Positions 34,319 to 43,274 of a DNA stretch of 64,000 nt are shown here, in pieces. Location: contig CANLCC010000007.1 of assembly GCA_947488815.1 (NCBI GenBank), positions 10,186 to 74,185 on the forward strand. Direction: 5' to 3'. The position numbers and the translations under genes are program-made. The DNA is from CAIQIA01 sp945861105. GTDB lineage: Bacteria; Cyanobacteriota; Cyanobacteriia; PCC-6307; Cyanobiaceae. Each line of letters opens with the position of its first letter. Within the stretch, counting starts at the first letter, position 1. The notes below the pieces were generated by a model that had not been told where the DNA came from, made no database searches, and saw only the letters and a program-made list of their open reading frames with translations.

Positions 34319-34831
34319 ATGGCCCCCCGGCTGCGGCCCATCACCCCCGCCGACCACAGCGCCCTCCGGGAGGTGTATCAGCAGGCGGTGTTCAGCCAGG
34401 CCCCGGGCCTGTACTCCGAGGCGCAGGTGCAGGCCTGGGCGGCGGTCGCCGTGCTCCCCGGCGTGCTCGATGGGGCCCTGACCGCAGGGGAGGGCCTGCT
34501 GATCGAGGGGGACGGGGGGATCGAGGCCTTCGCCCTGCTGCATCCTCCCCACCGTCTCGCCCTGCTGTACTGCCGCGGCGACAGCAACCGTCGCGGCCAT
34601 GGGGGGCGGCTGGTGCGGGCGCTGGAGGCTCTCGCCCTGGATCGGGGCCAGACGCATCTGGTGACGGAGGCCAGCCTGATCAGCCGTCCGCTGCTGGAGC
34701 GCCTGGGTTGGCACTGGGTGGCGCTGGAACGGTTGACGATCGCCGGTGTGCCGTTCGAGCGCCATCGGTTGCGGCGCCAGCTGCGCCGCGACGGCCTGGC
34801 TGACGGGCCCACAACCAGCTCTCCCGGTTGA
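34319..34831 (+). CDS. GNAT-family N-acetyltransferase
   Basis: A 170-residue acetyltransferase-fold protein. The opening LRPITPADHSALREVYQQAV is typical, as is the acetyl-CoA loop RRGHGGRLVRALEALA (R/Q-x-x-G-x-G/A pattern) and the C-terminal LLERLGWHWVALERL. Substrate unknown. Start ATG 34319; a GTG at 34304 is an alternative. The 3' end overlaps the convergent membrane-protein gene by 152 bp, unusually long for this genome, which may reflect stop-codon loss in one of the two. Confidence 0.75.
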   Translation: MAPRLRPITPADHSALREVYQQAVFSQAPGLYSEAQVQAWAAVAVLPGVLDGALTAGEGLLIEGDGGIEAFALLHPPHRLALLYCRGDSNRRGHGGRLVRALEALALDRGQTHLVTEASLISRPLLERLGWHWVALERLTIAGVPFERHRLRRQLRRDGLADGPTTSSPG

Positions 34832-35225
34832 TCAGCAGCCCCAGCAGCAGCAGCACGACCATCAGGCCCACCTGATCCACCCGGGCGTCGGGCACCAGCA
34901 GATCGGCCAGGAGGTGGGGAATGTTGGTGAGGGTGTACACCAGGCTGAGGCCCAGGTGCAACCACCGCCAGCGCCGCCAGGGCCGCCCGCCGCTGGCGTC
35001 GTAGGCGATCAGCACCAGGGCGACGAGCGGAACCACGAAATACACCGCCATCGCGCCGAACAGCAGGGGCAACCAGCGGTCAGCGAGGCTGCTGTGGATG
35101 TCGGCCGAGTGGCCGTGGAAGAGGGGCATCAGCCCCAGTTCCACATGGAACAGGGTGGTCAGCAGCCAGGCAATCCAGAGGCTGCGGAGCCGCAGGGCAT
35201 GGTCGCTGGTGTTGGGCTGCTTCAT
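34680..35225 (-). CDS. four-helix membrane protein
   Basis: A 181-residue hypothetical integral membrane protein with about four helices: LWIAWLLTTLFHVELGLMPLF, LLFGAMAVYFVVPLVALVLIA, HLGLSLVYTLTNIPHLLADLL and QVGLMVVLLLLGLLINRE. Paired His residues (FHGHSADIHSS between helices, NIPHLL) could bind a metal or heme. The last 45 residues (from about 136) are low-complexity Ala/Pro/Arg and are read antisense to the GNAT gene, so they are probably a run-on tail. It begins 7 bp downstream of ppsA on the same strand. Confidence 0.6.
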   Translation of the reverse strand: MKQPNTSDHALRLRSLWIAWLLTTLFHVELGLMPLFHGHSADIHSSLADRWLPLLFGAMAVYFVVPLVALVLIAYDASGGRPWRRWRWLHLGLSLVYTLTNIPHLLADLLVPDARVDQVGLMVVLLLLGLLINRESWLWARQPGRRGAAGAATDGARTAHRRSSTVPAPPSANPGAPAADG

Positions 35226-35232
35226 GCCGGAG

Positions 35233-37632
35233 TCACCGCGCGACTGCCGCCAGGGCCAGTCTGGTGGGGATCAGGGCGTCGGGATCGAGGCTGATGGCGT
35301 CGATCCCCTCCTCCACCAGAAAGCGGGCAAAGGCAGGATCGTCGCTGGGGGCCTGGCCGCAGAGGCTGATGCTGCGGCCGCAGCGGTGGGCCGTGGCGAT
35401 CGCCTGGCTGATCAGGGCCCGCACCGCAGGGTGGTCCTCCCGGAACAGCGGGGCCAGCCGTTCAGAGTCGCGGTCGATGCCCAGGGTGAGCTGGGTCAGG
35501 TCATTCGATCCGATCGAGAACCCGTCAAAGCGCTCGGCGAAGGCCTCCAGCTCCAGCACGTTGGCAGGAAGTTCGCACATCATCTGCACCGTGAGGCCGT
35601 CGCGCCCCCGCTGCAGCCCTTCGTCGGCCATGGCCGCCAGCACCCGGTCGGCTTCCTGGGGTGTGCGGCAGAAGGGCACCATTGGTGTGAGGTTGGTCAT
35701 CCCCAGCTCCGTGCGCACCTGGGCCAGGGCCTGGCATTCCAGGCCGAAGGCCCGGCGGAACGGTTCACCGGTGTAGCGGCAGGCCCCCCGCCAGCCCAGC
35801 ATCGGGTTGGGTTCGATGGGTTCAAAGCTGCGCCCCCCCAGCAGGCGGGCGTATTCGTTGCTCTTGAAGTCAGAGAAGCGCAGCAGCACGGGCCGGGGGT
35901 GGAAGGCCGCCGCCAGGCGGGCCATGGCTTCGCGCAACCGCTCGCGATAGAAGGCGACCGGGTCGGTGGCCCCCTGCAGCCGCTGCTCCACCGCCTGACG
36001 TTCCGCCGGCGGGAGGCCATCGGGCTGCAGCAGCGCGAGGGGGTGGATGCCGATGTCGTGGGCGATCACGAACTCCAGCCGAGCCAGGCCGATCCCGTCG
36101 CTGGGCAGGGCGGCGAGCCGGAAGGCTTCCTGGGGGCGGGAGACGTTGAGCAGCAGCCGTGTGCCCACGGTCGGCAGGTCGCTGAGCTGCTGTTCTTCGC
36201 ACCGGAACGGCAGCGCCCCGGCATAGACGTGGCCCTCCTCCCCCTCGCAGCAGGCGACGGTGACCACGGCACCGTGCTGCAGCCGCCGGCTGGCGTCGCC
36301 GCAGCCGACGATGGCGGGCACACCCATTTCCCGGGCGACGATCGCCGCATGGCAGGTGCGTCCCCCCTGGTCGGTCACCACGGCCCCCGCCCGCTGCAGG
36401 ATCGGCTCCCAGTCGGGATCCGTGCGGCTCGTCACGAGCACGTCGCCGGCCTCGAACCGGTCGATCTCCTCGGGACCCTGCAGCAGTCGCACCGGGCCGC
36501 TGCCGACGGCGGCACCGATGGCCCGGCCGCTGACCAGCGGCACGCCCCCCTCGCGCTCGAGGTGCCAGTGCCGCAGCAGTCCCGGCGGGCGACGGGCGGC
36601 GACCGTTTCGGGGCGGGCCTGCAGCACCACCAGGCCCCCCTCGCTGCCGTCCCAGGCCCATTCGATGTCCATCGGCATCGGTCGCCCGTGCAGCGTGGAG
36701 TAGTGGTCTTCGATGGCGCAGCCCCAGCGGGCGAGGGTGAGCACCTGGTCATCGCCCAGCACCAGCTGTCGCCGCCGGTCGGCGGGCACGGGGCGGCGGC
36801 AGAGGCGGCCGTCGTCGCCCTCCAGCACCAGCTGCACGGCCTTCTCCCCGGCCCGACGGCTGATGATCGCCGGCAGTCCCTGCCGCAGCCGCGGTTTGAA
36901 CACCAGCCATTCATCCGGAATCACCTCCCCCTGCACCACGGTTTCCCCGAAGCCCCAGGCGCCATTGATCAGCACCACGTCGCGGCAGCCGCTTTCGGTG
37001 TCGAGGGTGAACAGCACTCCGGCACAACCCCGGTCGGCCCGCACGAGTCGCTGCACCCCGATCGCCAGGGCGACGGCGAGGTCATCGAGACCGAGGCGGC
37101 GGCGATAGACGATGGCGCGGTCGCTGAACAGCGAGGCATAGCAACGGTGGCAGGCCTGCAGCAGAGCCTCGTCGCCGCCCACCGCCAGCACCGTCTCCTG
37201 CTGGCCGGCGAAGCTCGCTTCGGGCAGGTCCTCGGCGGTGGCGCTGGAGCGCACGGCGAGGCGGCTGGCCCCCAGATCCCGGGCGGCGGTGAGGATGGCC
37301 TGCTCGAGCCCGGGGGGCAGCGGTGCGGCGGCCACCAGCTGCCGGGCGGCGGCCCCGGCCCGCTGCAGGGCCCCCAGGTCGTCCACATCCAGGTCACTCA
37401 GCAGACGCCGCAGGGGAGCCTCCAGACCGGCGTCGGCCAGCAGCCGCCGGTAGGCCACCGTCGTCACGGCAAATCCATCGGGCACCACCACCCCCTGGGG
37501 CCCCAGGGCGCGGATCAATTCCCCCAGCGAGGCGTTCTTGCCCCCCACCAGGGGGAGGTCTGCGAGTCCCACGGCCGCGAACGGCAGCACCAGGGCCCCG
37601 TCGGCGTCGGTGCGGGCATCGGTGGCGGGCAT
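35233..37632 (-). CDS. ppsA: phosphoenolpyruvate synthase
   Basis: Makes PEP from pyruvate and ATP, for gluconeogenic flux. The 799-residue protein has the ATP-grasp N-terminal domain (LVGGKNASLGELIRALG, SSATAEDLPEASFAGQQET), the central phosphohistidine in DQGGRTCHAAIVAREMG (His428), and a TIM-barrel C-terminal domain with SNEYARLLGG, IGSNDLTQLTLGIDRDS and the active-site Cys758 in SLCGQAPS. This is full length for PpsA and lacks PPDK signatures. Divergent from selD across 93 bp. Confidence 0.95.
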   Translation of the reverse strand: MPATDARTDADGALVLPFAAVGLADLPLVGGKNASLGELIRALGPQGVVVPDGFAVTTVAYRRLLADAGLEAPLRRLLSDLDVDDLGALQRAGAAARQLVAAAPLPPGLEQAILTAARDLGASRLAVRSSATAEDLPEASFAGQQETVLAVGGDEALLQACHRCYASLFSDRAIVYRRRLGLDDLAVALAIGVQRLVRADRGCAGVLFTLDTESGCRDVVLINGAWGFGETVVQGEVIPDEWLVFKPRLRQGLPAIISRRAGEKAVQLVLEGDDGRLCRRPVPADRRRQLVLGDDQVLTLARWGCAIEDHYSTLHGRPMPMDIEWAWDGSEGGLVVLQARPETVAARRPPGLLRHWHLEREGGVPLVSGRAIGAAVGSGPVRLLQGPEEIDRFEAGDVLVTSRTDPDWEPILQRAGAVVTDQGGRTCHAAIVAREMGVPAIVGCGDASRRLQHGAVVTVACCEGEEGHVYAGALPFRCEEQQLSDLPTVGTRLLLNVSRPQEAFRLAALPSDGIGLARLEFVIAHDIGIHPLALLQPDGLPPAERQAVEQRLQGATDPVAFYRERLREAMARLAAAFHPRPVLLRFSDFKSNEYARLLGGRSFEPIEPNPMLGWRGACRYTGEPFRRAFGLECQALAQVRTELGMTNLTPMVPFCRTPQEADRVLAAMADEGLQRGRDGLTVQMMCELPANVLELEAFAERFDGFSIGSNDLTQLTLGIDRDSERLAPLFREDHPAVRALISQAIATAHRCGRSISLCGQAPSDDPAFARFLVEEGIDAISLDPDALIPTRLALAAVAR

Positions 37633-37725
37633 GGCAGGCGCACGGCCGGGGTCCCTTCACTGTTGCGGCGGTTCTCCGGTCCCGGTTCGCCGAGCCGCGA
37701 GGATGGGGCCCTCTGCAGCAGGGCC

Positions 37726-38790
37726 GTGGCCAGCCCGAATCCCGACCCGGTGCCCCTCACCAGCCTTGGCCACGGCGGCGGCTGCGGCTGCAAGATCGCC
37801 CCCGGGCTGCTGCAGGACATCCTGCGGCGCACCAGCGTGCTGCCGGCCCCGCCGGAGCTGCTGGTGGATGCCTCCACCAGCGATGACGCGGCGGTGTACC
37901 TGCTCAATGAGCGGCAGGCGCTGGTGGCGACCACCGATTTCTTCCTGCCGATCGTCGACGACCCCCACACCTTCGGTCGCATCGCCGCCACCAATGCCCT
38001 CAGCGACGTCTATGCCATGGGGGCCACCCCGATCCTGGCCCTGGCCGTGGTGGGCATGCCCGTGGCGACCCTGGGGCCCGAGCGCATCGCCGCCATCCTT
38101 GAGGGGGGCCAGAGCGTCTGCCGGGAGGCGGGCATCCCCCTGGCCGGCGGCCACACCATCGACAGTGCCGAACACATCTACGGCCTGGTGGCCCTCGGGC
38201 TGGTGGAGCCGACCCGGCTGAGACGCAATGCCGATGCCCACCCCGGCGATGTGCTGGTGCTGGGCAAACCCCTGGGGGTGGGGGTGCTCTCGGCGGCCCT
38301 GCGACAGCAGCGCCTCTCGGCCGATCGCTACGACCGGCTGGTGGCCACCACCACCCTGCTCAACACCCCCGGTCCGGCCCTGGCCGCCCTCGACGGTGTG
38401 CATGCCCTCACCGACGTGACCGGCTTCGGGTTGGCGGGCCATGCCCTCGAGATCGCCCGGGCCTCAGCGCTGGATCTCGACCTGCAGTGGTCGGCCGTGC
38501 CCCTGCTCGACGGCGCCGCCGAGCTGGCGGCCGCGGGCATCGTCACCGGTGCCTCGGGGCGCAACTGGGACGCCTACGGCCATGAGGTGGCCCTGCCGGC
38601 GGGGTTCGGCCCCGTGGATCAGGCCCTGCTCAGCGATCCCCAGACCAGCGGGGGCCTGCTGGTGAGCTGCCGGCCCGAGGCCGTCGACGCGGTGCTGCAG
38701 GTGTTCCATGGGCGGGGTTTTGCCGCCGCCGCCGCCATCGGCGAGGTGAGGCCCCGCGATCCGCAGGGGCCACGGCTGCGGCTGCGCTGA
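37726..38790 (+). CDS. selD: selenide, water dikinase (selenophosphate synthase)
   Basis: Makes monoselenophosphate from selenide and ATP; in cyanobacteria this normally feeds 2-selenouridine in tRNA rather than selenocysteine. The 354-residue protein has the glycine-rich start LGHGGGCGCKIAP with catalytic Cys20 (Cys, not Sec) and Lys23, then TSDDAAVYLL, TTDFFLPIVDDP, AATNALSDVYAMG and GGHTIDSAEHIYG, all AIR-synthase-superfamily hallmarks. The start is GTG 37726 (MASPNPDP). The upstream open frame back to 35098 is antisense to ppsA. Confidence 0.92.
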   Translation: MASPNPDPVPLTSLGHGGGCGCKIAPGLLQDILRRTSVLPAPPELLVDASTSDDAAVYLLNERQALVATTDFFLPIVDDPHTFGRIAATNALSDVYAMGATPILALAVVGMPVATLGPERIAAILEGGQSVCREAGIPLAGGHTIDSAEHIYGLVALGLVEPTRLRRNADAHPGDVLVLGKPLGVGVLSAALRQQRLSADRYDRLVATTTLLNTPGPALAALDGVHALTDVTGFGLAGHALEIARASALDLDLQWSAVPLLDGAAELAAAGIVTGASGRNWDAYGHEVALPAGFGPVDQALLSDPQTSGGLLVSCRPEAVDAVLQVFHGRGFAAAAAIGEVRPRDPQGPRLRLR

Positions 38791-38816
38791 GGTTGCGCCT
38801 GCCCTGAGGTCCTGCG

Positions 38817-40892
38817 TCAACGGCCGTCACCGTCGAGGCCGCCATCGGGCAGCAGGCCGTCGGCCACCAGCAGCATCAGGCTGCGGCTTTCCATCGGCGC
38901 CGAGGGGGGTCTCCAGAGGGGGGGGTGGGCCGGCAGGTCCTCATCTGGGGGGAGGCCGGTGTCGATCACCCGCCGCCAGCCGGTGGGGGAGGCGGGAATG
39001 TCGAAGTGCAGGGCCTTGAAGTAGGCGTTCAGCCCCAGCCACACCAGGGGCCTGTCTTCGCTGCCGTGGATGCTGCAGGCCAGGCAGTGGGACCAGCTGG
39101 CCCAGTCGGGTTTGCCCAGCTCGACCCCGTGCCAGGCCCGCCACGGGACCCCCTTGCCGGGTCCTTCGGGCAGTGGCCGGTCGGGCTGGATCAGCGGGCT
39201 CAGCTGGGAGCGCAGACGCAGCAGCCGGGCCACGAACCGCTGCAGCTGGCGGTCACCATCGTCGTGGTCCCAGTGCATCCAGCCCAGGGCGTTGTCCTGG
39301 CACCAGGTGTTGTTGTTGCCCCCCTGGCTGCGGCGCACTTCGTCACCCATCAGCAGCATCGGCACCCCGGGGGCCAGCAGCAGGGTGGCCAGCAGGTTGC
39401 GCATCTGCCGTTCCCGCAGCTGCAGCACGGCCCGGTCGGTGGTGGGACCTTCCACCCCGTGGTTCCAGCTGTTGTTGTGCGAATCGCCGTCGCGGTTGTT
39501 TTCGCCGTTGGCCAGGTTGTGCTTGTCGTTGTAGCTGACCAGGTCGTGCAGGCTGAAGCCGTCGTGGGCGGTCACGAAGGTGATGCTGCGGCCACTGGCG
39601 GCCGGCCGGCCGCCGAAGAGATCGGGGCTGCCGCTGAAGCGGTTGGCCAGGGACCAGGCCAGGTCGTCATCCCCTTTCCAGAAGCGGCGCAGATCGTCGC
39701 GGAAGCGGCCGTTCCAGGTGCCCACGCGCCGGGCCGGAAAATCCCCGAGGCGATAGAGGCCGCCGCAGTCCCACGGTTCGCTGACGATCTTCAGATCGGC
39801 CAGGGCTGGGTCGGCCTCGAGGGCTTCGAACAGGGGGGGGTGGTCGAGGGGTTGCAGGCCCTCGCCGCGGGTGAGCGCCACCCCCAGGTCAAAACGGAAG
39901 CCGTCGACACCGAGTTCGAGCGCCCAGCAGCGCATCGATTCGAGGATGAGCCGTCGGCTGAGGGGGGTGTTGGCGGCGATGGTGTTGCCGCAGCCCGACA
40001 CATCCAGATAGTTCCCGCGGGCATCCTGCAGGTAATAGGCCTGGTCGGCGAAGCCGCGCCAGCTGAGGGTGGGCCCCTGGGGGCTGCCTTCGGTGGTGTG
40101 GTTGTAGACCACGTCCACCAGCACCTCAAGGTCGGCGTCGTGGCAGGCGGCCACGAAGGTTCTCAGTTCATGGCGCAGGGCCAGCGGATCGGCGTCGGCG
40201 GCATAGCCGCTGTGGGGGGCGAACCAGCTGAGGGGGCTGTAACCCCAGTAGTTGCTGCGGCCGGCCGGGGCGTCGTGGGGATCGAAGGCCATCGAGGGCA
40301 GCAGCTCGACGGTGGTGATGCCCAGCTGCCGCAGGTAGGGCAGCAGCGGGATCAGCCCCAGGAAACTGCCCTGCAGCTCCGGTGCCACCGGACTGGCGGC
40401 CCCACGGCTGAAGCCCCCCGGGTGCAGCTCGTAGATGACCGTCTGGGACCAGGGGTGCCGGGGGCGGGGGTGCCGAACGAGATCGAACGGCTCCCGTTCG
40501 GTGACCACCCCCTTGAGACAGCAGTGGGTGTTGGGCTGGTCCCCCAGGCCCCCCAGCCGGTCGTAGACCCCCCAGCCGCTGATGGCGCGGGCGCAGGGGT
40601 CGAGCAGCACCTTGGCGGGCTGGAAGCCATGGCCCCCCGGGGCCAGTGGGCCGAAGACGCGGTAGCCGTAGCAGCAGCCCAGCTCGAGGCCCTCCACTTC
40701 GGCATGCCAGTAGTCGCCGCTGCGGTGCAGGTGGGGATCGAGCCGCAGCACACGGCTGGGTTCGCGGGCGTCCCCGTCGGCGAAGATCAGCAGTTCGAGG
40801 GCCGTCGCCTGGGGCGCCGCCACCGAGAAGTTGACCCCTGTGCCAGTGCGACTGCTGCCGAGCGGCCACGGTCTGCCGATGCCCAGAACCAT
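38817..40892 (-). CDS. glgX: glycogen debranching enzyme (isoamylase type)
   Basis: GH13 alpha-1,6-glucosidase that trims glycogen branches during mobilisation. The 691-residue protein has an N-terminal CBM48-like domain (TGVNFSVAAPQATALELLIF) and a catalytic barrel: VVYNHTTEG (conserved region I), DGFRFDLG with the nucleophile Asp, IVSEPWDCGG with the acid Glu and FVTAHDGFSLHDL with the third Asp. The GENNRDGDSHNNSWNHG segment is typical of GlgX. Start: ATG 40892 (MVLGIGRPWPLG). Divergent from the MBL-fold gene over 57 bp. Confidence 0.93.
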   Translation of the reverse strand: MVLGIGRPWPLGSSRTGTGVNFSVAAPQATALELLIFADGDAREPSRVLRLDPHLHRSGDYWHAEVEGLELGCCYGYRVFGPLAPGGHGFQPAKVLLDPCARAISGWGVYDRLGGLGDQPNTHCCLKGVVTEREPFDLVRHPRPRHPWSQTVIYELHPGGFSRGAASPVAPELQGSFLGLIPLLPYLRQLGITTVELLPSMAFDPHDAPAGRSNYWGYSPLSWFAPHSGYAADADPLALRHELRTFVAACHDADLEVLVDVVYNHTTEGSPQGPTLSWRGFADQAYYLQDARGNYLDVSGCGNTIAANTPLSRRLILESMRCWALELGVDGFRFDLGVALTRGEGLQPLDHPPLFEALEADPALADLKIVSEPWDCGGLYRLGDFPARRVGTWNGRFRDDLRRFWKGDDDLAWSLANRFSGSPDLFGGRPAASGRSITFVTAHDGFSLHDLVSYNDKHNLANGENNRDGDSHNNSWNHGVEGPTTDRAVLQLRERQMRNLLATLLLAPGVPMLLMGDEVRRSQGGNNNTWCQDNALGWMHWDHDDGDRQLQRFVARLLRLRSQLSPLIQPDRPLPEGPGKGVPWRAWHGVELGKPDWASWSHCLACSIHGSEDRPLVWLGLNAYFKALHFDIPASPTGWRRVIDTGLPPDEDLPAHPPLWRPPSAPMESRSLMLLVADGLLPDGGLDGDGR

Positions 40893-40949
40893 GGCGGCCG
40901 GTCGCCTCGCTTCTCCGACCGTAACCAGGGGATGGGCTGAAATGCTCTG

Positions 40950-41609
40950 ATGACCAGCCGCTGCGTCCATCCAGACCTTGAGGTCTTTCCTCCCAACCGC
41001 CCGGCAGACGGCGGCAGCGCCTGGCTGCTGCGCAGCGCCACCGGCCTGGCGGTGCTGGTCGATGTGCCCGAGCTCACCCCCCCCCACCTGGAGCGTCTGC
41101 GGGCGGAACCGCGGGGGGTGGTGGTGCTGACCCATCGCCGCAACCACGGGGGCTGCCGCCAGCTGCAGCGGCTGCTGGGCTGGCCGGTGGTGGTGCAGGA
41201 GCAGGAGGCCTACCTGTTGCCCCAGGTCGAACCGCGGCAGAGCTTTGCCGCTGAGCTCGAGCTGGAACCGGGCCTGCGGCTGCTCTGGACGCCGGGGCCC
41301 ACCCCGGGGTCATGCGTGCTGCACTGGCACCAGGGGCCCCATGACGTGCTGTTCTGCGGCCGCCTGCTGCTGCCCGCCGGACCTGGGGAGGTGCGGGCCC
41401 GCCCGGGGCCGGGCACGTTCCACTGGCCGCGACAGCGCCTCAGCCTTGGCCGGCTGCTGGCCTGGCTGCCGCCGGGGTCTCCCGCCGAGATCGCCTGCGG
41501 CGCAGGGCTTGGCGCCCTCGATGCCGTGCCCCTGGTGCCGTCGGGGCGCGGGGCGCTGGAGGCGGCGCTGGCCACGGCCCCACCAGGGTCTGTCGCAGCC
41601 GATGGCTGA
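40950..41609 (+). CDS. metallo-beta-lactamase-fold protein, divergent
   Basis: A 219-residue protein with MBL-superfamily strand order: LVDVPELTPPHLERL, then VVLTHRRNHGGCRQL, where the HxHxDH metal motif is degenerate (His-Arg-Arg-Asn-His), and later LLWTPGPTPGSCVLHWH and DVLFCGRLLL. The loss of the first-motif Asp/His suggests altered or single-metal chemistry, or none. Similar short proteins occur in marine Synechococcus. Function unknown. It precedes the HU gene by 104 bp. Confidence 0.72.
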   Translation: MTSRCVHPDLEVFPPNRPADGGSAWLLRSATGLAVLVDVPELTPPHLERLRAEPRGVVVLTHRRNHGGCRQLQRLLGWPVVVQEQEAYLLPQVEPRQSFAAELELEPGLRLLWTPGPTPGSCVLHWHQGPHDVLFCGRLLLPAGPGEVRARPGPGTFHWPRQRLSLGRLLAWLPPGSPAEIACGAGLGALDAVPLVPSGRGALEAALATAPPGSVAADG

Positions 41610-41639
41610 AAGGCATTGCCGCTGCTGGGTTGTTGTGGT

Positions 41640-41668
41640 TGCGCTCCCCATGGCCGGTCCATACCATT
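41640..41668 (+). promoter_or_regulatory. putative sigma-70-type promoter of hup
   Basis: TTGCGC (41640-41645) and TACCAT (41663-41668) are separated by 17 bp, a good match to the vegetative consensus. It lies 45 bp upstream of the HU start, in the only AT-richer part of this spacer. Confidence 0.45.
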
Positions 41669-41713
41669 GGCCCGAAACACCCGTCCGTTCCGCCTCCGCG
41701 ATCCCCTAACGCC

Positions 41714-41989
41714 ATGAACAAAGCTGATCTCGTCAATCTGGTGGCTGCCCGCACCGAGCTCACCAAGACCGACGTGTCGCTGGTGGTGGATGCCGCCATC
41801 GAAACCATCATCGATTCGGTGGTCGAGGGCAAGAAGGTGTCGATCCTTGGCTTCGGTTCCTTCGAATCCCGTGAGCGTTCAGCCCGTCAGGGTCTGAACC
41901 CCAAGACCGGGGAAAAGATCAAGATCCCCGCCAAGAAGGTGCCTGCCTTCACCGCCGGCAAGCTCTTCAAGGACCGGGTCCAGGGCTGA
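41714..41989 (+). CDS. hup: DNA-binding protein HU
   Basis: Nucleoid protein that bends and compacts DNA. It has 91 residues and canonical sequence: MNKADLVNLVA at the start, the hinge ILGFGSFESRERSARQGLNP, the arm tip KTGEKIKIPAKKVPAF and FTAGKLFKD at the end. Spaced ATG at 41714 after CTAACGCC. Its TGA overlaps a CTG that is in frame with the gluQRS reading frame downstream, so translation of the two could be coupled. Confidence 0.97.
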   Translation: MNKADLVNLVAARTELTKTDVSLVVDAAIETIIDSVVEGKKVSILGFGSFESRERSARQGLNPKTGEKIKIPAKKVPAFTAGKLFKDRVQG

Positions 41990-42084
41990 TCACCCCTGAT
42001 CCCACCCAGGGGCCGGCGCCGGCGCTGGAGGCTCTGCCCCGCCACCTGCGCCAGGCCCTGTGCGAGGCCATCGCCGGCCGCGGG

Positions 42085-43017
42085 TTGCAGTCCCGCGGCC
42101 GTTTCGCACCGACCCCCAGTGGCCCCCTGCATCTGGGCAACCTGCGCACGGCCCTCTGGTCGTGGCTGGATGCCCGCCTCGCCGGGGCCGAATGGCTGCT
42201 GAGGATCGATGACCTCGATGCACCGCGCGTGAAGCCGGGGGCCAGCGACGCGATCTTCCACGACCTGAGGGCCCTCGGTCTGGACTGGGACGGACCGGTG
42301 GTCCGCCAGAGCGATCGCCGGGGCCTTTACGCCTCGGTGCTGCAGGCCCTGCGCCGCAGCGGCGCTCTCTACCCCTGCCGCTGCAGCCGCCGTCTGCTCG
42401 CGGTGGCGGCGGCACCCCACGGGAGCTGGCCCCTGTATCCGGGCACCTGTCGCCCCCAGGGCCCAGGCCCCGCCAGCGGCTGGGGGCCCGCCGGAGCCCC
42501 GCCCCGCCTGCCGAGCTGGCGGCTGCGCCTGGGGCCCCAGCCGCTGGGGTGGCCCGAGGATGGCCCCCGGCCCGGGCGACTGGATGGCGGGACTGAGGTC
42601 GGTGATGTGGTGCTGCGGCGAGCCGATGGCCAGATTGCCTACCACCTGGCCACCGCGGTGGATGAACTCTGGCTTGGCATCGATCGGATCGTGCGGGGGG
42701 ACGACCTCCATCGCTCCACGGGGCCCCAGGTGGCCGTGATGGCCCTGTTGGGACAGCAGCCCCCCCGCTACCGCCATGTCCCGCTGGTGCTGGACGACGG
42801 CGGCCGGCGCCTGGCCAAGCGCAGCGGCGATGCGGGTCTGCAGGGCTGGTGCGACCAGGGTCGGCGACCCGAGCAGCTCATCGGCCACTGGGGCTGGCAG
42901 CTGGGCTGGCTCGACCGGGCCGAGGCACTCAGCGCCGTGGAACTGCTCCAGCATCTGCGCCAGCGGGGGCTGATGACAGCCAGTAAGACCCTGTCATCCC
43001 TGGTCAGCGGTTCTTAA
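42085..43017 (+). CDS. gluQRS: glutamyl-Q tRNA(Asp) synthetase
   Basis: Truncated glutamyl-tRNA-synthetase paralogue that attaches Glu to the queuosine of tRNA-Asp; it lacks the anticodon-binding domain. The 310 residues include RGRFAPTPSGPLHLGN (HIGH-type motif), RIDDLDAPR, a zinc site from YPCRCS and YPGTC, and the KMSKS equivalent LAKRSGD. The first standard start in frame is TTG 42085, four codons before the homology. The frame upstream is open back to CTG 41986 and reads LPRHLRQALCEAI, resembling the N-terminal extension of related proteins, so the true start may be non-standard. Confidence 0.88.
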   Translation: MQSRGRFAPTPSGPLHLGNLRTALWSWLDARLAGAEWLLRIDDLDAPRVKPGASDAIFHDLRALGLDWDGPVVRQSDRRGLYASVLQALRRSGALYPCRCSRRLLAVAAAPHGSWPLYPGTCRPQGPGPASGWGPAGAPPRLPSWRLRLGPQPLGWPEDGPRPGRLDGGTEVGDVVLRRADGQIAYHLATAVDELWLGIDRIVRGDDLHRSTGPQVAVMALLGQQPPRYRHVPLVLDDGGRRLAKRSGDAGLQGWCDQGRRPEQLIGHWGWQLGWLDRAEALSAVELLQHLRQRGLMTASKTLSSLVSGS

Positions 43018-43079
43018 GAAAGGCTTCGGGATCAGAGGGGGATTCCCTCTGCACACTGGACAGACAAGAATTGCCCGCC

Positions 43080-43274
43080 ATGGCCCAGAGCTCCAGCCGC
43101 GAATCCAGCCGCCACGCCAGTCCCGTCTGTGCCACCTGCGGCGGCCGCGGCATTCTGCGGCAGGGCAGCGATCTCTACAGCACCTGCCTGGACTGCCTGG
43201 GGCGAGGGGTGGAACCCTCCCAGGCAGACAGCCTTCGCTTCACCCCACCGACTTCCGCTTCTGCTGCCAGATGA
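43080..43274 (+). CDS. small DnaJ-type zinc-finger protein
   Basis: A 64-residue protein with two CxxCxGxG-like motifs, CATCGGRG and CLDCLGRG, spaced as in half of the DnaJ zinc-finger domain; it should bind one zinc and may help thiol or folding chemistry. The N-terminus is Ser-rich and the C-terminus disordered. Start: ATG 43080, 62 bp after gluQRS. The last 35 bp overlap the convergent 38-residue membrane peptide gene. Seen widely as small conserved proteins in picocyanobacteria, to my recollection. Confidence 0.7.
   Translation: MAQSSSRESSRHASPVCATCGGRGILRQGSDLYSTCLDCLGRGVEPSQADSLRFTPPTSASAAR

Noticed and set aside
35098..37725. Extension of the selD frame by over 800 codons
   Set aside because: Antisense to ppsA; SelD homology begins at the glycine-rich start after GTG 37726.
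43033..43051. CAGAGGG/CCCTCTG hairpin after gluQRS as a terminator
   Set aside because: Stem of only 7 bp and no T-tract on either strand; downstream gene continues in the same direction.
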